Origin: CAZXEU01 sp965207385
GTDB taxonomy: Bacteria; Bacteroidota; Rhodothermia; Rhodothermales; Bin80
DNA: 64,000 nucleotides
Direction of reading: 5' to 3'
Assembly: GCA_965207385.1 (NCBI GenBank)
Contig: CBDBLZ010000021.1
Span: forward strand, 62,001-126,000
Both the position numbers and the translations under genes were made by a program. This document shows positions 45,801 to 52,321 of this stretch, one piece after another. Positions within the stretch are counted from its first letter, which is position 1; each line of letters opens with the position of its first letter. The notes beneath the pieces were generated by a model. It ran no database searches. It was not told the DNA's origin and saw only the letters and a list, made by a program, of their open reading frames with translations.

Positions 45801-46253
45801 CAAGGCGTAAAGGCAGGAGGCAGCCTCTGCAGGCTTGGTGGACTCGACAACGAGCATCCTGTACTCGTCGTTGCTGATGCCGGTGTACACGCCTGTGCGG
45901 CTGCCTTTCAAACTGTCCGGATCTATCCCCGCGTCCTCGAGAGCTTGCCAGCTGGTTTCCAGCATCATGCGCTGCTGTGGATCCAGCCATTCAGCCTCGA
46001 CAGGCGAGATTCGGAAAAACCGCGCGTCAAACTGCTCAATGTCATCAACGTAGGCGCAGAATCGGCAAGCACCGCCTGGATTGGCAACGTTTGAGAACAG
46101 CTCGTCAATACGCTTATTGCCCGAGCCCGGAAGACCCTCCTTCACAGAGTTTCTGCCGGCAACAAGCAGGCGCCAATAGTCCGGAATACTCGGTGCGCCG
46201 GGGAACCGGCACGCCATACCCACGATCGCAATCGGAATTTCAGTCTGAGACAT
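35967..46253 (-). CDS. Type I polyketide synthase, KS-AT-DH-cMT-ER-KR-ACP-KS-AT*
   Basis: 3428 residues from the ATG at 46253 (MSQTEIPIAIVGMACRFPG); a TTG start 20 codons earlier is possible. Module 1: KS about 5-433 with Cys180 in VDAACASSL; AT 565-855 with Ser661 in GHSVGE and ARAFHS, which favours malonyl-CoA; DH 935-1225 with His970 (HQVFGRVIAP) and Asp1143; C-methyltransferase about 1380-1626 with the SAM loop EVGAGTGSA at 1469; ER 1885-2180 with GSGGVG at 2013; KR about 2196-2375 with GGLGGIG but His2346 where Tyr is usual (QANHAAAN); ACP with Ser2509. Module 2: KS 2576-2997 with Cys2742 in VDMTCASSL, then a degenerate AT (3133-3428). There is no thioesterase and no loading module. It would build a methylated, reduced chain; iteration and starter are unknown. 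Confidence 0.95.
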   Translation of the reverse strand: MSQTEIPIAIVGMACRFPGAPSIPDYWRLLVAGRNSVKEGLPGSGNKRIDELFSNVANPGGACRFCAYVDDIEQFDARFFRISPVEAEWLDPQQRMMLETSWQALEDAGIDPDSLKGSRTGVYTGISNDEYRMLVVESTKPAEAASCLYALSGTNLNGTSGRVAFVLGLMGPSKAVDAACASSLVAVHDAVSDLQQSKADMAIVGGVQAILNGRVFELRSDAMMLSPDGQCKTFDASANGYVRGEGCGVVVLKRLSDAETDGDRIWGVIRGSAVNHGGASTGLTVPHTPALEQVIATALSQAGIPPSEVDYLEAHGTGTAVGDPIELNAVAAVYGKGRKADRPLLVGSVKTNLGHLESAAGIAGLIKAVLVLQRGVIPKHLHFHSPSPAIDWDGLPLRVTSDMMDLPEREGRQCVAGVNSFGISGTNAHIVLEQYGTPNGVPSGKREVRGSAQAVTVALPETIKSLPIAQRASRRREARLLPLSGKSPAALRELAEQYLEWLDEHADEIATDSSAAGPFLSDMAWTAGVGRSHFESRFGIIFHDAASLKEQLRELAASSESDKPRTVAKVAFAYTGQGSQWTGMGQVLYESEPVARAVLDRCEEVFRAIRGVSLLDVMFGRIKGNLSDTAWEQPALYALECALTALWSSVGIRPSVVIGHSVGEIAAAQAAGVLSLEDGMRFAAARGTVLSETASGAMVAIFASPARVASAVENLNGASAATGLSISADNGTHQVVSGLAEDIDAVSQYFESEGVRVRRLETARAFHSALVEPALEALEASLEGVVINPPSLTVVSNLTGRALEPGQLLDGAYWKRHARQAVAFARGIRTVADLGTDLVVEIGPRPVLTNMALSAWPESVQTPVVVPSLCPPSDDAPVSTSGAEFLQAVAEVYRTGIPVRFEALFAGEARRRISLPSYPFQRERYWIESARHRRPGTGHPLLGIRHESASGEATYETQLFRSDPEWLSDHQVFGRVIAPGALYGSMMALASLAEQRGAVVVEDVQLHNALIFPEEDSGDESVDEGRRVQTVLESSEAADARRVQIFSKGGEEAWTLHVEGRISSGAPLPDSGGRMDLDSLKAELSPVDVASYYRARAGTGIDLGRSFRTLKSLWSRPGEALGEVSVPDTLGRNGLEIHPLLLDGCFQVVAAARNPGGVEDGITYLPFGWQQLWLTGRLPEQIFCHVRMSESPQGADSSESREVMSGELRIYDTSGTPLGGLSGYMVKRATRAALLSAVEGVKDLLYEIVWRDSSLAPGTLPADFLPSPAAVAKRSGLLSAYLAEEGVEPKERTALLRDLERWSRSRALMTLDKLGWQRSKGEVVSPEELRQRLAVVSDHKRVFRRMLEMLAKSGVLEEVDGDFVVRIASGDPLPDEMPGDIDAFATRMAELYPHGATEIGLFKRCGGALDEVLRGQADPLTLLFSSGDPTPGDLYLKAPVARAANRILRETVRTLVAELPEDRHLRIIEVGAGTGSATAAVLPELPEGRFNYMYTDISAGFFAEAEARFGGSEASIEYRALDVEKDPVAQGFSRHAYDLMIASNVLHATRYLEETLAHCRELLAPSGQLVALENLSGQGWMDLTFGQLDGWWRFADDYRPHHALASPAVWRRALGDAEFGEVAILGLDESDQTGIPDKGVIVAQGPTEVAERPGVWVLASDTRGAAEELAGELAAQNQTIVLAEHGAADTRDPKDDGASIVRATLDMERRESWRALLEDLPGDAPLSGVVHLVALDGHGFAATTKEMSLDTKRAVASVLALSQALLDADAAPEKGVSLLTRGAQVLEKERAGQLAGATLWGFGKALAREAVHLQPRMIDLDPGELAPAPDLVNELLNPDAENHIAYRFGRRRVARLVRANAEAGRLDLPDESAWALAPDPDGVFDRPCVKPLPPGFLEPKEVRVAVEAAGLNFWDVFRSLGFIEEGNLGREMCGYIIDVGSEVSSVSVGDHVVGLGFGAFAAEMVTREELVASAPSGFTVTDLATVPSAFVSAALSYELSGLEAGDRVLIHAGSGGVGLAAIQLAQAAGAEVFTTASAPKQGYLRSLGVRHVFNSRETDFGQEILEVTDGAGVDVVLNSLTSEGFIEASLLCLAKGGRFVELARRDILTEEEMAAVRPDVSYAILELDVLKKTEPAWVGRVLRDVLRQLSERKIHPLVHSRWPLAEAGAALRFMRSARHLGKIVVTTSPLERGELRQHGTYLVTGGLGGIGLAVANWLAERGARTIVLNGRRQPDPEAQNAIGALQARGITVRVALADVTDLAAVDEMLATVDRELPPLVGVIHSVGVLSDGALGNQSWERFEQVLWPKVVGAWHLHRATADRSLDLFILFSSRVGVMGNPGQANHAAANAFLDQLAAHRQAIGLPGQAIAWGAWSDIGEAAEQRERIERRRAALGGRWFTPQQGIRALEKLIRQDVTNSVVMSMDWTVFQEAVEDRPALLEDLLTTTPDGEEDSPALAEDLMTRLRQTPVAEQEELFVSFLQQELKAVLRLPSEPSPTVGFFDLGMDSLMAVELRNRLNRAFADEYVASNTVVFDYPDIASLAHHLAEELGGLGAGPAASAQPGPKRRDVAQVEEDRIAVVGMACRLPGAPDIATFWQMLEAGLDTVTDGRPDTGPWGGAVGDPAAKDDDFRRGGFVEGLDEFDAGFFGIRPIEARMMDPRQRLLLETSWQALEDANLDPNSLRSSLAGVYAGIGSSEYRDLIAASGREDSYLGTAGSVALGRIAYTLGLMGPAIPVDMTCASSLVSVHQAVAALQRSEVDLALAGGVHAVLSPLISKFMREYGMLSASGKCRTFDSGADGFVRGEGCGMVVLKRLGDAVSDGDHIWGLIRGSAVNQNGASAGLTVPNGRAQEQVLEEALARAGIQPAEVDYVEVHGTGSQLGDPIEVRAAAAVYGQGRDSARPLLLGTVKTNIGHLEAAAGIAGLIKVMLAMKQGIIPRHLHFENPNPHVEWDQLPVQVASEAVTWPSSPDRPPRAGVSAFAISGTNAHVVVEGYGTANGAPSAEAGRRFPAGSEKLVSVDLPVSVEASTETEGLSPRRTRLLPLSGKSDAALRDLAKRYLSWLDARGDELSPEDSAESTLLADMAWTAGVGRSHFSHRAGLVFGDSGTLRKQLESLAESADSHSAANPQATVAFAFAGEDGQWTGMGEQIYNTEPVARAVLNRCDEVLRADRGASLLDVMFGRSGELDDPAWAFPAILALNAALAEIWSSAGLRPNVVFGKGSGELAAAYSAGVFALEDALRTAAQYGVLKAARSEADGAGAALDELELAVKGMSLSPPSRSIVSGLTGRMVGTGKPLDAAYWRRQASEPMAFEECVETLANMGVDILVEIGPDVSLSALVASAWPGQGEQTGQARSKPPSVLASLRRPSASLQADSVELIRAMARVYEFGLNIDFAALFAGERRSRVALPGYPFQRRPYWFDTA

Positions 46254-46801
46254 TCGAGACGTGGTTGATTGGTTTCTGCGGAAGGATTTGAATGGCTTGC
46301 CTGAGCCCATCAAGCCGATCTCCTGGCCAGCACGCCAATATCAAATTTAGCAAACAGAGCAGCAACAGATTTTGGCGAAAATGTTGCGAAGCAAAGTCGC
46401 AAGGATCACACAGGTCAGACCATTAATGGGGTTCTGGGGCGGGCGCGCTTGCCCGGCTCTTTCGCTCCGGACCCCAATCCCAATTGCCCTGGCAACACTT
46501 CCAGGCCCCGCCTTATAGCATCTCGCCGTGCTGAATTCCGGCACCCGGCTCTCCCGTTGGCTGCTTCTTGAACATCATGTGCAGCTGGCGCAGGCGCGGT
46601 GTTCTTTCCCAAGCGTGCCGGAAAACTGCCCATCGGTTGGGCTTCGCTTCAGGCGAGCATCGGCACGGTCACACCACGTTGCGCAAGATTTGATTGCAAG
46701 AACGCTTAGCCGGGCAGGCTCCCAGGCACCGGTCTCAAGTCCCTTGCGCCATGCCGGCCGGCAGACCGGCGAGGCCCCGCAATAGCCAGGCAGACGAACG
46801 G
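46254..46801. promoter_or_regulatory. Upstream region of the polyketide synthase gene
   Basis: About 550 bases with no recognisable gene. The part at roughly 46330-46400 is clearly AT-richer than the surroundings and is the likely promoter for the minus-strand polyketide operon. It contains the inverted repeat at 46384-46402. The rest (46450-46800) shows only biased composition. Confidence 0.5.
46384..46402. promoter_or_regulatory. Candidate operator, inverted repeat
   Basis: TTGCGA-N7-TCGCAA, a perfect 6-bp inverted repeat in the AT-rich segment about 130 bases before the polyketide synthase start. The symmetry and spacing fit a dimeric regulator site. No regulator gene is encoded next to it. 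Confidence 0.35.
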
Positions 46802-47251
46802 TCAGCCCCGCGCCTCATCCATCGCGCGCACGCGCCGAATCTGCTCCCTGTTCCAATCATCGTCGCCGGGCGGCGTGTCGAACCACTTGTCGAGGATCTC
46901 GCGGAGCACCGCCTCCGAGGTAGCGCGAAGGCTGAGAGCCAGGACATTGGCGTGGTTCCAGATGCGTGCACCGCGGGCGGTTTCGGCATCACTGCACAAG
47001 GCAGCGCGGATGCCGCGTACCTTGTTGGCAACAATCGAGCACCCGGTGCCCGTCCAGCAAAGTACGATCGCCTCGTCCGAAAGGCCGGCCTCGACCTGCT
47101 CGACGGCCTGGCGGGTGACTACGGGCCAGTCCTTCTCCTTCTGGTCACGCGTGGGTCCAAGGTATTCGGCTTCGTGCCCCCTCCTCTCGAGTTCCTCAAG
47201 GATCACCTCCACCAGGTGATGGTATTCATCCGAGCTGACCGCGACCTTCAT
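46802..47251 (-). CDS. rpiB: RpiB/LacA/LacB-family sugar-phosphate isomerase
   Basis: 149 residues from the ATG at 47251; nine more codons upstream lack family character. MKVAVSSDEYHHL opens the fold. VLCWTGTGCSIVANKVRGIRAAL corresponds to the RpiB CGTGxGMSI-type loop with the catalytic Cys, here followed by Trp in place of Gly. WNHANVLALSLR is the usual later block. It interconverts ribose-5-phosphate and ribulose-5-phosphate or a related pair; the exact sugar is not certain. Confidence 0.85.
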   Translation of the reverse strand: MKVAVSSDEYHHLVEVILEELERRGHEAEYLGPTRDQKEKDWPVVTRQAVEQVEAGLSDEAIVLCWTGTGCSIVANKVRGIRAALCSDAETARGARIWNHANVLALSLRATSEAVLREILDKWFDTPPGDDDWNREQIRRVRAMDEARG

Positions 47252-47312
47252 GGGAAATAGCGCTGCGCACAAAGGCAAAGCTAGCCAATTGTGCCTTCAA
47301 ACCCAATGAATC

Positions 47313-48152
47313 TTGAGCTATCCCACTATCGGTGATATCGCGGCTGCACTGGAGAGGTGGGCGAATCCGAGCCTGGCTGCCTCCTACGACAATTCGGGCC
47401 TCCAGGTAGGTGATGCGCGCCGCACGGTAAAGTGCGCCCTGATTGCTCTGGACCTGACGCCTGCGGTCCTTCGGGAGGCCAGGCGCCGGGAGGCCACACT
47501 GGTTGTTTCCCACCACCCGTTGCTATTCCATCCACTCAGACAGCTCACGCCGGACGCGTACGCGCAGGGCCTTGCGCTTAGGCTTGCCGAAGAGCGGATT
47601 GCGCTATACAGCATTCACACGAATCTGGATGCTGCCCCGGGCGGCGTTTCCCACGCCCTCGCTGGCGTTCTGGGCCTGCGGGAAATCCGTTTTCTTGAGC
47701 CGATGGCAGAAGACGAAGCAGGCTACGGAGCGGTGGGAGCGTGGCCCGAGGCCAAGCCGCTGGACGCCTTCCTGCGCCATGTCTGCCACTCTCTTGGTGC
47801 TGCCAGTCTGCGCTATGCCGGCCGCCGCAATGCGCGGATTTCGAGGGTTGCCGTATGCGGCGGCGCGGGCGCGGGTCTGATTGGCGCGGCCATGGCAGCC
47901 GGCGTGGATGCGTTTGTGAGCGCAGATATACGATATCATCAGTTTTTTGATGTACTGGATGCGGACGGCGAGCCCAGCATGGTGCTCGTCGACGCCGGCC
48001 ACTACGAAACCGAAGCGCACACCGAGACCCTGTTGCACGCCTGGCTCAAAGAGCGTTTTCCGAGTGTGGCGTGGCACCGCACGGAGTCACGGACCAGCCC
48101 GGTACACGCTTTTTTTCAGGCCCCGAACTCTCCACAATGCGGCAGCGTTTAA
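47313..48152 (+). CDS. Nif3-like dinuclear metal-centre protein
   Basis: 279 residues from a TTG start; an in-frame stop lies just two codons before it, and the sequence SYPTIGDIAAALERWANPSLA is the normal Nif3 N-terminus. SYDNSGLQVGD, VVSHHPLLFHPLRQL and YSIHTNLDAAPGGVSHAL carry the metal-binding His/Asp residues, and the final DAGHYETEAHTE supplies the rest. A hexameric metal-binding hydrolase-like fold (formerly GTP cyclohydrolase I type 2). Biological role not settled for the family. The next gene follows after 54 bases. Confidence 0.9.
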   Translation: MSYPTIGDIAAALERWANPSLAASYDNSGLQVGDARRTVKCALIALDLTPAVLREARRREATLVVSHHPLLFHPLRQLTPDAYAQGLALRLAEERIALYSIHTNLDAAPGGVSHALAGVLGLREIRFLEPMAEDEAGYGAVGAWPEAKPLDAFLRHVCHSLGAASLRYAGRRNARISRVAVCGGAGAGLIGAAMAAGVDAFVSADIRYHQFFDVLDADGEPSMVLVDAGHYETEAHTETLLHAWLKERFPSVAWHRTESRTSPVHAFFQAPNSPQCGSV

Positions 48153-48206
48153 GGAAATTCGCTAATTCAGTTTTACATACCATCACTCGACGCACCGTTC
48201 CAATCC

Positions 48207-48965
48207 ATGGCGAGCACAACGGAAACCAGTATCGGAGAGCAGCTGCGCGCACTCATCCGGTTGCAGCATATTGATAACCGAATCGACCAGGTCAAGAAGC
48301 TGAGGGGCGACCTCCCCGAAGAAATCCGGGACCTGGAGGACGAAAAAGCGGGACTGGAAACCCGGATTTCCAACATTGAGCAGGAGCAGCTCGAAACGTC
48401 CGCCGGACGCCTCAAGGCGGACCGAGACATAAAGGAAGCCGAGGCGCTCATCAAGCGCTACGATGAGCAGCAGCTTCAGGTGCGCAACAATCGCGAATAC
48501 GATGCGCTGACCAAGGAGATCGAGGCCCAGAAGCAGCGTATCCAGGACGCCACTCACCAGATCGAGGAGACCGAGGGGCTGGTTGAGGAGCAGGCCTCGG
48601 CTGTCGCGGAAGCCCAGGGGCGGTTGCAAGAGTTGGCGGAACTGGTGGAGACCAAGAAAGAACAGCTGGAGGAAGTCCTGGAGGAAACAAGGCAGGAGCA
48701 GAATGAGCTGGAAGAGCTGCGAAGCACGGCGGAGGGCTCGGTGGACAAGCGCTATCTGCGCGCCTACGGCAGACTTCGGACCCGGCTGCGCGACGGTCGC
48801 GCTGTGGTGAAGCTTGAGCGGGGGGCTGCCTCGGGATTCGCCGTGCCTCCCCAGCGGCAGGTTGAAATCCGCCAGTGCAACCGGATTGTTGCCTGCGAGC
48901 ATACGGGCCGAATCATAGTGGACCTGGATCTTTACGACCGGACTACCAGGGATCTCGGTTTCTGA
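48207..48965 (+). CDS. Coiled-coil 'zinc ribbon' domain protein with degenerate ribbon
   Basis: 252 residues. About residues 10-185 are long Glu/Lys-rich heptad coiled coils (LIRLQHIDNRIDQVKKLRG at the start), as in the CT398/zf-RING_7 family. The C-terminal GFAVPPQRQVEIRQCNRIVACEHTGRIIVD aligns with the family's ribbon, but the first CxxC is absent (GAASGF) and the final pair reads CEHTG rather than CEHCG. Zinc binding is therefore unlikely. The gene commonly follows a nif3-like gene and precedes rnpB, as here. Function unknown; a nucleic-acid or flagellar/secretion link has been proposed for relatives. Confidence 0.85.
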   Translation: MASTTETSIGEQLRALIRLQHIDNRIDQVKKLRGDLPEEIRDLEDEKAGLETRISNIEQEQLETSAGRLKADRDIKEAEALIKRYDEQQLQVRNNREYDALTKEIEAQKQRIQDATHQIEETEGLVEEQASAVAEAQGRLQELAELVETKKEQLEEVLEETRQEQNELEELRSTAEGSVDKRYLRAYGRLRTRLRDGRAVVKLERGAASGFAVPPQRQVEIRQCNRIVACEHTGRIIVDLDLYDRTTRDLGF

Positions 48966-48986
48966 TTTCGCGTCTTACACAGCTAA

Positions 48987-49375
<389 letters not shown>

Positions 49376-49387
49376 AGCCGCCGCCCA

Positions 49388-49415
49388 GGGCAGTCTCCGC
49401 GGCCGGAGGCTGCCC
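49388..49415. terminator. Hairpin between rnpB and secG
   Basis: GGGCAGTCTCCG-CGGC-CGGAGGCTGCCC, a 12-bp stem with one G-U pair and a four-base loop. It stands between convergent genes and could serve both. There is no clear T-run, so it may need Rho or be an imperfect intrinsic terminator. Confidence 0.65.
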
Positions 49416-49424
49416 TGCGCGTTA

Positions 49425-49781
49425 CTACTGATCCGGAGAATTATCCTCCGGCAGCGGCGCCAGGGGCTGCGCCCCTTCCTCCGGCAAGGGCGCCAGCGGC
49501 TGCGGAGATTCTTCCTGCGCCTGCTGCTGAATCACGCTTTCCTGCACGCTGCCATCCCCGATGGCAAAGTTGGTCAGAATGCACAGCACGATAAACACCG
49601 TCGCCAGGATCCAGGTACCCTTCTCGAGTACGTCGGGCGCCTGTCGCGCGCCCAGAATCTGGGTGGTGGCGCCGCCGGCCGCGATGCCGGCAAGTCCGCC
49701 CCCCTTTCCCGCCTGTATCAGGACGAGAAAGGTCATCAGGATGGCGATCAGCGTGATTACAACGATGAGGAAGACAAACAT
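49425..49781 (-). CDS. secG: Preprotein translocase subunit SecG
   Basis: 118 residues from the ATG at 49781 (MFVFLIVVITLIAILMTFLV); the longer frame upstream belongs to no family and overlaps rsmE. Two membrane helices flank the conserved LIQAGKGGGLAGIAAGGATTQILGARQ-type loop. The C-terminal tail is unusual: two near-identical PLAPLPEE repeats (the DNA repeat is about 30 bases). It works with SecYE in protein export. rsmE lies just upstream on the same strand. Confidence 0.92.
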   Translation of the reverse strand: MFVFLIVVITLIAILMTFLVLIQAGKGGGLAGIAAGGATTQILGARQAPDVLEKGTWILATVFIVLCILTNFAIGDGSVQESVIQQQAQEESPQPLAPLPEEGAQPLAPLPEDNSPDQ

Positions 49782-49803
49782 CGGATGCCGGGATTTTGGC
49801 GCC

Positions 49804-50553
49804 TCAACGCCCCTTGTGCTTCGGTGTTTCGGCGTTTTCGGTCGAAGCCAGCGTGTGCACCACAAGGCCCATCGCCGCCACAGCAGCCGTTTCCGCACGC
49901 AAACGCGGTGGCCCAAGCGATACCGGGACAAAGCCGAAAGTCTTGGCCCGCGCCACCTCCTCGCGAGAAAAGCCGCCCTCCGGGCCGACGAGGAGTGTCA
50001 CCCGGTCCGGCATTTCTCCCAGTGCGCCGGACAGGGCGGTAGGCGCCGAGGCATCGCACAGCAAGCCCAGCCCTGATCCGTCTTTTGTGTACATCTCTTC
50101 CAGTGGCCGGGGCTTTTCCAGTCGGGGCAGGCGGCACCGGCCGCACTGCTTTATGGCGGATACCATGATCTGGCGCGCCCTGTCCTGTCTGAGTCCCTGG
50201 GCCACCGTTCTACTCGTGACCAGGGGCACAATCCTGCGTGCCCCCAGCTCGACCGCCTTTTCCAGGAAGGTTTCGTAGCGCGCCCTGCTCTTCAGCAAGG
50301 CCATTCCGACCGTAAGCTGAAGCGGCAACTCCCCCACGTCCTTTCTCGCCTCGAGAATGAGTCCCCTGGCGCAGTCCGGGGAAGCGTCGGTCAACTGCAC
50401 GCGATACCAGTTTCCGACTCCATCCACGACCTTGATTTCGTCACCTGGCCGATGGCGAAGCACGCGAACGATGTGCCGGGACTCGTCCGGTGGCAAGGCG
50501 AGCGTTCCGCCTGCCAACGCGGCATCGGGCCCGGCGTAGTAGGTTCGATTCAT
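49804..50553 (-). CDS. rsmE: 16S rRNA (uracil1498-N3)-methyltransferase
   Basis: 249 residues. DESRHIVRVLRHRPGDEI is the N-terminal PUA-like part. EKAVELGARRIVPLVTSRTV leads into the SPOUT fold, and LLVGPEGGFSREEV with the C-terminal SLGPPRLRAETAAVAAM form the deep trefoil-knot SAM site. It methylates U1498 of 16S rRNA in the small subunit. The gene sits 22 bases before secG and ten after the outer-membrane protein gene on the same strand. Confidence 0.94.
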   Translation of the reverse strand: MNRTYYAGPDAALAGGTLALPPDESRHIVRVLRHRPGDEIKVVDGVGNWYRVQLTDASPDCARGLILEARKDVGELPLQLTVGMALLKSRARYETFLEKAVELGARRIVPLVTSRTVAQGLRQDRARQIMVSAIKQCGRCRLPRLEKPRPLEEMYTKDGSGLGLLCDASAPTALSGALGEMPDRVTLLVGPEGGFSREEVARAKTFGFVPVSLGPPRLRAETAAVAAMGLVVHTLASTENAETPKHKGR

Positions 50554-50563
50554 GAACCGGCAC

Positions 50564-52321
50564 CTATAGCCCGACAGAAAGCTGTATATGCGCCCGCACG
50601 ACCGTCGGCTCCGCGGCAGCGGCCGCCAGGCTGAAATTGATCAGACCCACTTCCGTACCCACCTGGAAGCCGGCCCCGAATCCCGGATAGAAGCTGCCTT
50701 CATCGCCGGTACCCGCGTAGCCCAGATCGAAAAAGACGGCCCCGTATGAGACAGCATCCGGCAGGAATCGGTACTCGGCAAGCATGCGGGCAGCGAACGG
50801 CACACGGAAGCGCTCCTCGTCATAGCCGCGCAGCGATGTCGCGCCTCCGAAACGGAACAGGTCGCTCTCGTCCGTATCAATGCTGCGCAGCAGATTGGCC
50901 TCGCCGCCGAAGACCGCTACCTGGCGCCGCCGGGCCTGCACATACAGCCGGGCGCGGGTTCGCAGTCGGTCCTGGCGAACGCTTGCCGTGACATCACTGG
51001 TGTCGAGGCGAGCCACCAGGCGGCTGTGCCGCTTGCGTCCCCGTTCAAAATTAGTCTCCACGACAAGGCCCCGGCGTGGATTGACGCGCCTGTCCAGTCG
51101 ATTCAGCCGGGCTCCCACGCCATAAAATGCCGCTGTAGCAGAAGCAATGCGCTGCCGCCCGTCGACCAGAGAGAGACCGGCCAGGCCGGGGCGTGTAACC
51201 TCCCTTGTCAGCGTTCCGAATAACTCCAGGTTGTCCCGTGCTCGATAGGCGAACTCGAGGCCGTACCCCCGCTTGGCATACGTTGAATCCTGCTGCAGGC
51301 CGTCGAATGCCGTGCTTACTCGGACGGGCAGTCCGAAAGCGAAAGGATCACTCATCCTGAAGTTCAGACGGCTGACGCTGCCTGGCGGACGGTGAAGCTC
51401 CAGTGCAAGCTGCCGGCCGCCGCCAAAGAGGTTTCTCAGCATGAGATGCCCGCTGCCGACGAACCTGCCACGCGACGACGCCCCGCTTGCTGGCTCGTAG
51501 CCAAGCGCAATATCGAAAGCACCTGGCGAGATCTCGTCCACGGCAACCTGAATGACGGCTGTGCTGTCGGCACCGAACACGAGCCGGGGCTCATGTACCA
51601 GGCGAAACATCCCGGTCTGCTGCAAGCGTGCGCGAATTCTCTCCGAAGCAAAGCCCTCCAGGCGCCTCCCCGTCCTGAGACCCGCCGCCCTGGCCGCGAA
51701 CGCAGCCCCCGTGCGGCTGGCGCCTGGCAACTCCACCCTGGCCAGCGTCGGGACCGGGCCTTCATTCATGTCGATGACCAGGCACGAGTGCTCGCCAACA
51801 CCCAGATCACGTACCGAGGCCTCAGCAAAGGGATATCCGGCCCGGACGTAGGACTCGATGAGATCCTCCAGATCCGCCTCCAGCGAGTCGGCCTCAAGGG
51901 CACTGCCTGGCTGCAATCGCATGGCCGCCATGACATCGATCGAGTCCAGCACCATCAATCCTGGCAATTGCAGGCATCGCACCGTGACGCGCGGACCGGG
52001 CGAGGCGAACAGCCGAACGCTGTCCGCTGCGCCCACGGCGTGGGAGTCTAGGCGGGCAAAGAGGTAGCCGCTGCGGTGCAAGTGCAGCAGCGCTTCTGAC
52101 GCCGCCGCATGCAGGCTGTCCACTGGCCAGTTTCCGGCGCCAGGCCACGGCAGCTCGCGCCCGTCAGCGTATACAGACCATACGACGCCAACTTGTCCAA
52201 GGGCCGGCGCATTCCCTCCCAGCCAAAGCACCACAAGAAGTAACGGCAAAGCGGCCGGACGCCAGCACGCGAGCATAATACGCCGAAACGAAGTCTTGAA
52301 CGCTGCCGTTCCAGCTGTCAT
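50564..52321 (-). CDS. BamA/TamA-like outer-membrane protein (Omp85 superfamily)
   Basis: 585 residues, start possibly 15 codons later at MLACWRPAALPLLL. A signal peptide (LPLLLVVLWLGGNAPALGQ) is followed by two or so POTRA-like domains (VTVRCLQLPGLMVLDSIDVM, LESVDEISPGAFDIALGYE region). The C-terminal ~300 residues are a 16-strand-type barrel. RFGGATSLRGYDEERF is the Omp85 signature, and the protein ends in an aromatic-poor LSVGL. It probably helps insert or export proteins at the outer membrane. It has fewer POTRA domains than BamA, so it is closer to TamA-like proteins. Its 5' end overlaps the start region of divergent mutY. Confidence 0.82.
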   Translation of the reverse strand: MTAGTAAFKTSFRRIMLACWRPAALPLLLVVLWLGGNAPALGQVGVVWSVYADGRELPWPGAGNWPVDSLHAAASEALLHLHRSGYLFARLDSHAVGAADSVRLFASPGPRVTVRCLQLPGLMVLDSIDVMAAMRLQPGSALEADSLEADLEDLIESYVRAGYPFAEASVRDLGVGEHSCLVIDMNEGPVPTLARVELPGASRTGAAFAARAAGLRTGRRLEGFASERIRARLQQTGMFRLVHEPRLVFGADSTAVIQVAVDEISPGAFDIALGYEPASGASSRGRFVGSGHLMLRNLFGGGRQLALELHRPPGSVSRLNFRMSDPFAFGLPVRVSTAFDGLQQDSTYAKRGYGLEFAYRARDNLELFGTLTREVTRPGLAGLSLVDGRQRIASATAAFYGVGARLNRLDRRVNPRRGLVVETNFERGRKRHSRLVARLDTSDVTASVRQDRLRTRARLYVQARRRQVAVFGGEANLLRSIDTDESDLFRFGGATSLRGYDEERFRVPFAARMLAEYRFLPDAVSYGAVFFDLGYAGTGDEGSFYPGFGAGFQVGTEVGLINFSLAAAAAEPTVVRAHIQLSVGL

